Shown: piece after piece, positions 56,926 to 64,000 of the stretch
Layout of the letters: each line of letters starts with the position of its first letter
Numbering within the stretch: position 1 is the first letter of the stretch
Assembly (NCBI RefSeq): GCF_002575655.3
Contig: NC_053039.3
Coordinates: 220,429,622 to 220,493,621 of the forward strand
Length of the DNA stretch: 64,000 nt
Direction of reading: 5' to 3'
DNA from: Aegilops tauschii subsp. strangulata
Lineage: Eukaryota; Streptophyta; Magnoliopsida; Poales; Poaceae
The notes under the pieces: model-generated
Database searches by the model: none
What the model saw: only the letters and a program-made list of their open reading frames with translations
What the model was told of the DNA's origin: nothing
Position numbers and translations under genes: made by a program

Positions 56926-58451
56926 TGATAACCCACAAGTATAGGGGATCAATTGTAGCCTCTTTCGATAAGTAAGAGTATCGAACCCAACAAGGAGCTA
57001 AAGGTAGAACAAATATTCCCTCAAGTTCTATCGACCACCGATACAACTCTACGCACGCTTAAGGTTCGCTTTACCTAAAACAAGTATGAAACTAGAAGTA
57101 CTTTGTAGGTGTTGTTGGATAGGTTTGCAAGAATATAAAGAGCACATAAATAAAAAGTAGGGGCTGTTTAGATAAAGACACAATAAAGTTAGTATAGCGA
57201 GTGTGGAAAAGTGGTGGTAGGAGTTGCGAAATTGTCCCTAAGCAATTGACTACTTTACTAGACCGATAGCAAGTTTTATGTGGGAGAGGCCACTGCTAGC
57301 ATGTCATCCCTGGCTTGGAATTCTATGCACTTATTATTGGAACTATCAGCAAGCATCCGCAACTACTAACGTTCATTAAGGTAAAACCCAACCATATCAT
57401 TAAGATATATTGGTCCCCCATCAATCCCGTATGCATCAATTTCTATGCTAGGTTGAAGCTTCTGTCACTCTTGCCCTCCAATACATAGTCCTATCAACAT
57501 ACAACTAACCCTATGGTGTGATCCACGCGCGCGCTCATATGATGGGCACCAAAGGACAGCAACATAACCACAAGCAAATTAACCCAATCATAGCAATTCA
57601 CCAATTACCGATAGGACAACGAAAATCTACTCAGACATCATAGGATGGCAACACATCATTGGATAATAATATGAAGCATAAAGCACCATGTTCAAGTAGA
57701 GGGTACATCGGGTTGCGGGAGAGTGGACCGCTGTAGATAGATGGGGGAAGGTGATGAAGATGTTGGTGAAGATGACGGAGGTGTTGGTGTAGATTGCGGT
57801 GATGATGATGGCCCCGGCGGCGTTCCGGCGCCACCGGGAGAGAGGGGGAGAGAGCCCCCCTTCTTCTTCTTCTTCCTTGACCTTCTCCCTAGATGGGAGA
57901 AGGGTTTCCCCTCTGGTCCATGGCTTCCATGGCGGCGGAGGGGCGAGAGCCCCTCCGAGATTGGATTTGTCTCTCTCTGTTTCTGCGTTCCCTGATTCTG
58001 CCCTTTCACCGTTTCTTAAATTCCCGGAGATCCGTAACTCCGATTGGGCTGAAATTTGGACATGATTTTTATCCGAACATTGGCTTTCTTGCGGCGAAAG
58101 AAGGGCACCAACCGCCTTACGGAGTGGACACGAGGGCCCAGGGCGCTCCTGACCCCCTGGGGCGCGCCCCTCACCCTCATGGGCCCCTCGGGCATCGTCT
58201 CGTGTTGATTCCACTTCCCAAAATTCACATATATTCCAAAAAAATCTCCATCAGTTTTTATCCCATTTGGACTCCGTTTGATATGGATTTTCTATGAAAC
58301 AAAAAAACATGCAACAAACAAGAACCGGCACTGGGCACTGGATCAATATGTTAGTCCCAAAAATAGTATACAAAGTTGCCAAAAGTATGTAAACGTTGTA
58401 GAATATTGGCATGGAACAATCAAAAATTATAGATACGACGGAGACGTATCA
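56926..58451 (-). mobile_element. Solo LTR G (1526 bp)
   Basis: On the minus strand it starts TGATACGTCTCCGTCGTATC at 58451 and ends GGGTTATCA at 56926. The TSD is TACCC at 58452-58456 and AACCC at 56921-56925 (one mutation; the RT codons R-Y-P show TACCC is original). No interior: unequal recombination between LTRs removed it. ORFs inside are not genes. Confidence 0.9.
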
Positions 58452-58456
58452 TACCC

Positions 58457-58808
58457 CATTCCGCGTCTTGATGATATGCTAGATGAGCTTAGCGGAGCCA
58501 CCATTTTCTCTAAGATTGATCTTAAGAGTGGCTATTACAAAATTCGCATCCAAGAGGGTGATGAATGGAAAACCGCTTTCAAAACCAAGTTTAGCTTGTA
58601 TGAATGGCTTGTCATGCCTATGGGTCTATCCGAAGCACCCGACACCTTTATGTGTGTGATGCATTATGTTCTTTGCCCATACATTGGTGTTTTTGTTGTG
58701 GTCTACTTTGATGATATTCTTGTGTTTAGCATGTCTCTAGAAGATCACGTCACCTATCTTAGAACCATTTTGCAAACTCTAAGAAAAGAGCGCCTTTATG
58801 CTAATATG
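58457..58808 (+). pseudogene. CRM-type reverse transcriptase, second part
   Basis: [51 protein letters not shown] and the catalytic [10 protein letters not shown], ending K-E-R-L-Y-A-N at H. The YFDD motif is intact. RNase H and integrase of F lie outside the window. Confidence 0.9.
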
Positions 58809-58984
58809 CACTATTGCAGGATGCTGCTAACGCGACACTACGATTAGAGACCCTTCGACAAAACTGTGTGCGATGCAATAATCACAGACGGTGGTGTAAA
58901 AAACCGTAAAAAAAGATGCAAAATGTTTGCAATGACGGGTGCATCAAACACGGTTCAGAATTTAGTTGCGTGTGGGATGAGGGG

Positions 58985-59260
58985 CATATGGTTCAGTTCA
59001 ATGAACTATTTGTGATGAGGCAGAACAAAAGAAACGGGCAGCCAGATGAAGGTGTGTGTGATATACAACATACAGTTCACTCGGATGAATTGTTTATGAT
59101 TAGGCAACACAAAAGAAACGGTTAGCTAGATCAAGGTGTGTGCGATATACGACATACAGTTCACTCGGATGAATTGTTTGCGTTGAGCCAAGTGAACAGA
59201 AACAGTTCAACTTAACAAGATGTGTGTGATACACGACAAACAGGTCTGTAATCGAAAACG
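58985..59260. repeat. Subterminal tandem repeat of H, about 82-bp unit
   Basis: At least three diverged copies with ACAAAAGAAACGG, GTGTGYGATATAC and ACAGTTCACTCGGATGAATT. The following 300 bp (59261-59560) holds more distant copies and no gene. Confidence 0.7.
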
Positions 59261-59560
59261 TGTGGGAAGACCGATAACTACACAGACGATTCCTGTTAAC
59301 AAGCCGTGTGTGTTGTGAGCAAACGATTGCTGGTATACAATTGTCAGTGATTGATGAAATCATCACCGACGGGTTCCATTGTTTAGTTCGTGTGCGATGT
59401 GATTTGCTCTGTCTATAGAGCATCAACATATATACTTACAAAGACAACATTGCAAAACCAAATTAAGCATACAATTACACAAGTGACTACACACATAACG
59501 TTTCCACACACCAAGGTAAGCAATTACATGCATACTAAACTAGGAGAAACGAGGATCTAA

Positions 59561-60298
59561 TCATCTACTTGTTGTTGCGATGACGCTTGCCATTGCTCTG
59601 CTTCCGGCTGGATCCCTGGCCGTTATGGGGAAGGAGGCACTTCTCATGTCAACGATCCGCCTGTATATATTGTAGCTCGTGTACGCCTCCTTGGCCGTGT
59701 ACACGGCGTGAGCTTTGTCTAGTATCTCCATCCAGGCCGAGTGCCAGGCATGCTTGTCCTTGTTGCAGGAATCCTTCATGTCTCTGTAGTAGGGGTCGAT
59801 GATGGCCTCGGCGAGGTGAACCAGTGAGTCCTTCTCATGCTCCTTGCTGCCCTAGATCTTGTATTGTCCCTACATGTCGACAAGATTCTGGCAGGCGATG
59901 CCTGAATTCTCGAGCACCTTTACATCATTGGTGATGTCCATCGTAGCGAACATGTAGTGGGGGCTGTTGACAAACCTGGCGAAACGCTCGCAAGGCCTTG
60001 TGGCCATGCAGTAGTGGTAGACGAGGACGTGGTGGCGCACACACATCTGGGCAACAACGACCTTGGGACGAGACCCGACACGAGCGCGGGTGTACTCGAG
60101 GTCGAACCCAACCACCTTGTACTTCTCCTTGGCAAGCAACAACTCCATGATGTGGATGGAGTGCTCCACCTAGACCGGGTCGTTGGTGTACACCACCAAG
60201 AGGTCCGTGAACCTTCTGTGAGTGTCCACCACGGCATGCATGGTGAACTGCTGCTCGTCGTCGGCAGCCGCGTAGGATACCCTCTAAGAATTTGTCAT
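59561..60298 (-). pseudogene. Captured WRN-like 3'-5' exonuclease (DEDD family), four TAG stops
   Basis: One minus-strand frame of 245 codons from ATG 60298 to TGA 59561-59563. It has V-S-Y-A-A-A-D-D-E-Q-Q-F, then motif I VVGFDLEYT (Asp and Glu of DEDD), VVVAQMCVRHHVLVYHY, motif II region (MDITNDVKVLE), and motif III YTAKEAYTSYNIYRRIVDMR. Active members usually have Y-x-x-K-D-A-Y; here Asp is Glu. In-frame TAG codons lie at 60284-60286, 60170-60172, 59870-59872 and 59852-59854; at least two fit TGG-to-TAG changes of Trp. No frameshift is seen. No introns, so it was captured as, or derives from, an intronless copy. Grass genomes have many such short exonuclease-like genes. It lies inside H on the minus strand. 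Confidence 0.8.
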
Positions 60299-60907
60299 AG
60301 TGGGTGTGCTTCTTGCAATGGTGGGGCGCGATCGAAAGGTTGAAGAGATGTAAGGGTTAAATGGCCGCTGTAATAAATGGGGGCCGGCCGGCCTGTAATC
60401 ATCACGTCTTGTCACGGCGTTCATAGCGGAGGATTCTAGTGCACGCTTGACAACACCGCACCGCACGCATTTCGTTTGACCACGCATGGGCTCGAAGAGG
60501 CGCCAAATGTATCGTCGGTGAGCCTGTTCCCACGTTACCGCGCAGTTTACCGTGCAAGCTTCCCGCCCGGCTAGTTGGCCACGCGTCGGCTAGAAGAGGG
60601 ACAAATCGTGGGCGTTTATTGGCAAAAATCTTTGTAAAAATGAAGTGTGTGGAATGACTTCGGTCATAAGTTTACCCATGGGTGATGAGGTCAAAGTTAC
60701 ACAGAATGGTGATGATGGACACTCGAGTGCGATAATTAATTCTGCGCTCTACAGGGCACACAGTTGAAGAAACCAACTATGTGCAATAATGTCGAAGATC
60801 GCAGTCGAGTTAGCTATACAGATCGTGTGCTGTGAGACCGACAAGGTAAACCGATTCGAGAAGGGTTAATAAAATCTAAGACCATTGCATATTAAGGTCA
60901 AAATAGT
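60299..60907. other. Right part of H, no gene
   Basis: GC-rich near the pseudogene start and AT-rich towards 60900. Words such as AACTATGTGCAATAATG and GTCGAGTTAGC resemble, in inverse, left subterminal words (GATGCAATAATC). Confidence 0.45.
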
Positions 60908-62039
60908 GCTACTAATATACGAGTCTCATATGATATGTTGTAGGGTGAAACCTAGAGGGGATCTATTCACACTTGGAGGGGGAAAAGAGGAAGAAGACTC
61001 AAGAACACAAGGCACACATCACTCAAACAAACCCAAATATCACATCCACTAGAGTAGCATACATGAGATCCACAAGATTACAAGATCAATCCAAAGAAAC
61101 AAGCACTAGGTAAAGTTCTTCCCACACCTAGAGGAGGCGAGGTCTTGATGATGATCTACTCCCTTGGGAGGTCTTGTAATCCACAAGGATTCTTCCCAAG
61201 AGGGGGCTTGATCTCCAAGAGGAGGGGATACAAGGAGCAAAGCTCATAATGTTTTATCTAATACTTTGCTAACCTTCCAAAAGAGCTAGGAGATGAGTAT
61301 ATAAAGCTTAGGGACGAGACAAGAGGGAGAGAGGGGTACAAGGGCCAAAAGGCCAAAAGCACACGGGCTGCTCCGGAGGGGTCCGGGCACCCGGGGTGAA
61401 ATCGGCCAGGCAACCGGACCAGTCAGGGACGCTGGGAGTAGGAGGACCGGGCACCCGGGGGTCCTAGGCCCGGGCACCCGGGGTGGCCGCAGGTGGCTGG
61501 GGCGGTGCAGGCCGGGCACCCGGGGTTGAGGGCCCGGGCACCCGGGATTGAGGGCCCGGGCACCCGAGGTGGAGATGGGCGTGGCCCAGGTTGCAGGTCG
61601 GGCACCCGGGGCTGGTTAGCCGGGCACCCGGGGCCGGCTGGGGCGCAGCCTAGGCAGTGGCCGGGCACCCGGGGTGTCCAGGGGGTTTGGTCCTCCCCTC
61701 GTCTTCGAGTCCGGGCACCCGGGGTCCTTCCGTCCAGGTACCCGGGATGTCCAGGAGCTTCTCTCCTTCGTTTTTCTCGACCTCTCCTTCCTTCTCTTGC
61801 TCCATGGATGCTTGGGTCTTCATCCTTGCTTCCTCACGATGACCTCCGATGTACCTAAGAATGCATAGCGTATCTCTTTGAGGTAGAATCTCATTCTCAT
61901 GCGAAACTGAACGAAACTCGGTGAGGAAAGAAGTGACCTCGTTCTCGATGTTGCGTGCATGTGCTCTTGTCATCGATCCTCTTGGTGCTTGCGGTGGTGA
62001 TGGAGTGTCGTGCGGGTAGTCGAGGGATGCTCTGCATCA
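60908..62039 (-). repeat. 3' LTR of element I (about 1.1 kb)
   Basis: It starts TGATGCAGAGCATCC at 62039 after the PPT AAGGGGGGAGA. A minus-strand TATA box (TTTATATA) is at 61298-61305, downstream of the tandem repeat. The first 70 bp still encode the end of Pol. Confidence 0.75.
61383..61750. repeat. CCGGGCACCCGGGG minisatellite in LTR I
   Basis: Ten copies of GGGCACCC in the context CCGGGCACCCGGGG, plus one GTACCC variant, at irregular spacing of 20-70 bp. Each unit is itself partly palindromic (CCGGG and CCCGG). It lies in U3, just upstream of the TATA box. Confidence 0.85.
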
Positions 62040-64000
62040 TCTCCCCCCTTGGGAGAGATCCATACACGATCGTGCTCTTCATCACCATGGTACTTGGCCA
62101 AGTCTTCGACGTTGAAGATGTCACTTACGTTGTACTTGTCGCGTGGGATGTCGACTTTGTAGGCGTTGTCATTGTAGCGTGCGAGCACCTTGAATGGTCC
62201 ATCGGCTCTCGGAAGTAGCTTGGACTTGCGCTCCTTGGGGAAGCAGTCCTTGCGTAGATGTAACCATACTAGATCACCCGGTTCGAACACCATCAGAGAC
62301 TTGTGGATGTTGAGCTTGGAGGCGAGTCGTTGTACTGGGCGCTCGATCGTGGAATGTGTTTCTTCATGGATCTTCTTGAGATAGGTGGCTCTTGCACTAG
62401 CGTCCATGTTTGCTCGTTCTTGAAGCGGTAGAGGAAGGATGTCCAATGGCGACAATGGGTTGAAGCCGTAGACAACCTCAAAGGGGACTTGCCGGTGGTA
62501 GAGTGTCTTGCACGGTTGTAGGCATACTCGGTGATGGGTAGGCACTCCTCCCACTCTTTGATGTTCTTCTTTATCAACACACGTAGGAGAGTGGCAAGCG
62601 TCCGGTTTGTGATTTCCGTTTGGCCATCGGTTTGCGGGTGATACGCCATGGAGAAGAGTAGCTTGATTCTGAGCTTGGCGCATAGCGTCTTCCAAAAGTA
62701 GCTTAAGAACTTGACGTCTCGGTCTGACACAATTGTCTTTGGCACGCCGTGCAACCTCAAGATTTCCCTACAAAAGAGATTTGCAACATTTGAAGCATCG
62801 TCTATCTTATTGCATGGGATAAAATGAGCCATTTTAGAGAAGCGGTCCACTACAACAAATACGGAGTCCTTGCCATTTCGAGTCCTAGGTAATCCAAGCA
62901 GAAAATCCATGCTAATATCTTCCCCAAATTGATGTGGAATGGGTAGTGGCATATGTAAACCATGGGATTGAGATTGTGACTTAGCTTTGCAACATGTAGA
63001 GCACCGGTTGGTGAAGCGGGCGACATCGCGAAACATCTTGGGCCAAAAGTAGTTCTTGGAGAGCATGGCAAAAGTCTTGTCGTGTCCAAAATGTCCCATG
63101 AGTCCACCTCCATGTGCCTCTTGCAAAAGTAACAAACGAAGAGAAGACTCGGGAATGCATAGTTTGTTAGCTCTCATAAGATAACCATCTTTGATATAGT
63201 ATCGTTCCCAAGAAGTATGCATCACACACTTAGCATAAGGAGTAGCAAAAGTCACATCATGCTCATACAAATCTTTGATATGATCAAATCCAACAACATT
63301 CAATTCAAGTTGAGTAAGTAACATGCATTTGCGAGAAAGGGCATCCACCACAACATTCTCTTTGCCTTTAATGTATTTGATCACATAGGGGAAATATTCA
63401 ATAAATTCACTCCATTTAGCATGTCGTTTATTCAACTTGGTTTGACCTTTAAGGTACTTAAGTGTCTCATGATCGGTATGTATGACAAACTCATGCGGTC
63501 TAAGATAATGTACCCAAACATGTAACACACGCACTAAAGCATACAATTCTTTGTGATAGATGGGATAGTTAAGTTGAGCACCGGAGAGTTTTTCACTAAC
63601 ATATGCAATAGCTCGCTTTTCTTGAGTCAAAACTCCACCAATTCCATTACCACTAGCATCACAATGAACCTCAAAAGTTTTTTCAAAGTTGGGCAAAGCA
63701 AGAATCGGAGCATGAGTAAGCAAAGACTTGAGCTCGTCAAAAGCGGTATATTGCAAAGGTCCCCAAATAAAAGGAGCATTTTTCTTACTCAAGGCATGCA
63801 ACGGTGCGGCAATAGTGCTAAAATCTTTCACAAAGTGACGATAGAAGCCCGCAAGGCCAAGAAAACTACGCACTTGTTGCAAATTAGTGGGTTGTGGCCA
63901 AGTTTTAATTGCTTCAATTTTAGAATCATCCACATGGACACCCTTTGAAGAAACAACGAAACCCAAGAAAACAAGCTTGTCAACACCAAACGTGCATTTT
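61970..64000 (-). pseudogene. CRM-like Pol: RT end, RNase H, integrase
   Basis: Open from the right edge: [33 protein letters not shown], RNase H ([38 protein letters not shown]), integrase zinc-binding region ([25 protein letters not shown]), catalytic core ([39 protein letters not shown]) and C-terminal domain (FEPGDLVWLHLRKDCFPKER). A one-base deletion in a CCC run near 62490 (TGKSP, then L-R in place of F-E-V-V-Y-G) shifts the frame to the one ending at 61970. The end (GGDDAEHPS) is encoded across PPT and LTR. Confidence 0.9.
62040..62053 (-). other. Polypurine tract of element I
   Basis: Minus strand CCCAAGGGGGGAGA immediately before the LTR start TGATGC. It is also coding (P-K-G-G). 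Confidence 0.85.

Larger units (their letters stand above)
55542..58808 (+). mobile_element. Element F: CRM-lineage Gypsy element, central part
   Basis: The outermost element: gag was interrupted by E, RT by solo LTR G, and the remainder by H. Its LTRs are outside the window. The RT ([24 protein letters not shown]) is of the chromoviral CRM type. Whether it belongs to a centromeric family cannot be told from this part. Confidence 0.8.
58809..60907. mobile_element. Element H: probable CACTA-like DNA transposon with captured exonuclease
   Basis: The left end, in the middle of F's RT, begins CACTATTGCAGG. Sequence near the right limit reads AATAGTG (60903-60909), the complement of CACTATT, so this may be the right end. 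However the flanking triplets (ATG, CTA) do not match and F does not resume, so the true right end may instead lie beyond element I. Subterminal repeats are present at the left. Superfamily call is tentative. Confidence 0.5.
60908..64000 (-). mobile_element. Element I: CRM-like Gypsy element, 3' part
   Basis: Minus strand: pol runs in from the right edge, crosses a PPT (62040-62053) and ends inside the 3' LTR (62039 to about 60908). The LTR boundary on the left is uncertain (TGCTAC at 60908 or a TG near 60932-60938). It shows the same type of Pol as F but overlaps none of F's visible part. Confidence 0.8.

Noticed and set aside
57627..58214. 195-codon minus-strand ORF and plus-strand ORFs in solo LTR G
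   Set aside because: They lie wholly within an LTR that has its own termini and TSD, and have low-complexity composition.
60900..60912. AATAGTG as the firm right end of transposon H
   Set aside because: Flanking triplets do not form a TSD with the left side and F does not resume, so I kept the boundary as tentative.
58800..64000. F's RT stops at K-E-R-L-Y-A-N and element I's Pol enters the window just after that point of the protein, on the other strand, suggesting an inversion of one element
   Set aside because: Element I simply runs off the window edge, which is arbitrary, and its own frame is open there. The match is most likely chance; sequence to the right would decide.

Overview
The window looks like intergenic DNA from a large grass genome, most likely wheat, barley or a relative (Triticeae). 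The reasons are LTR termini of the abundant Triticeae type (starting TGATACGTCTCCAACGTATC), Athila, Tat, Tekay and CRM lineage Gypsy elements, a 17 kb CACTA transposon and Stowaway MITEs. I see no host single-copy gene, no rRNA or tRNA gene and no bacterial feature. Almost every base can be assigned to a transposable element, and most elements are nested in one another. Element letters (A to I) and lineage names are mine, from motifs and memory, not from a database search.

Nesting, read from target-site duplications (TSDs). The outermost element on the right is F, a CRM-type Gypsy element on the + strand (55542-56925, then 58457-58808; its start is off the left edge). Its gag was hit by E, a Tat-type Gypsy element on the + strand, now split into 2354-2369, 6205-9303, 17588-18086, 35475-36709 and 54819-55541. 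E received five later insertions: A (1-2353, - strand, Athila-like, runs off the left edge); C (2370-6204, - strand, TSD GAAGG, internally deleted); D (9304-17587, + strand, Athila-like, TSD ACGCG); a CACTA element (18087-35474, TSD CTC); and B (36710-54818, + strand, Athila-like, TSD GGGAG). B's 5' LTR in turn holds a Tekay/Del element (37107-48093, TSD AAAAA). The reverse transcriptase of F is broken by a solo LTR, G (56926-58451), and then by a probable DNA transposon, H (58809 to about 60907). H carries a captured 3'-5' exonuclease pseudogene. The right edge is a second CRM-like element, I (- strand, about 60908 to beyond 64000).

Coding content is therefore transposon-derived. It includes Gag, protease, RT, RNase H, integrase and chromodomain segments, nearly all with frameshifts or stops. 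There is also an extra ORF upstream of gag in the Tekay element, an antisense B3-like ORF in E, an intron-containing ORF1/Transposase_24-like gene in the CACTA element, and two open but unrecognised gag-like ORFs in A and B.

The most interesting unexplained structure is not coding. The 3' internal regions of A/B/C/D-type elements carry repeated stem-loops with a conserved loop (GCTTCACTTATAT) but different, still complementary stems, which is the mark of a selected RNA structure. The LTRs of the same elements carry long GC-rich inverted repeats just upstream of the TATA box, also with arms that change together. These elements encode no reverse transcriptase here, so they must move on enzymes supplied by others, and the RNA structures are good candidates for the signals that allow this.
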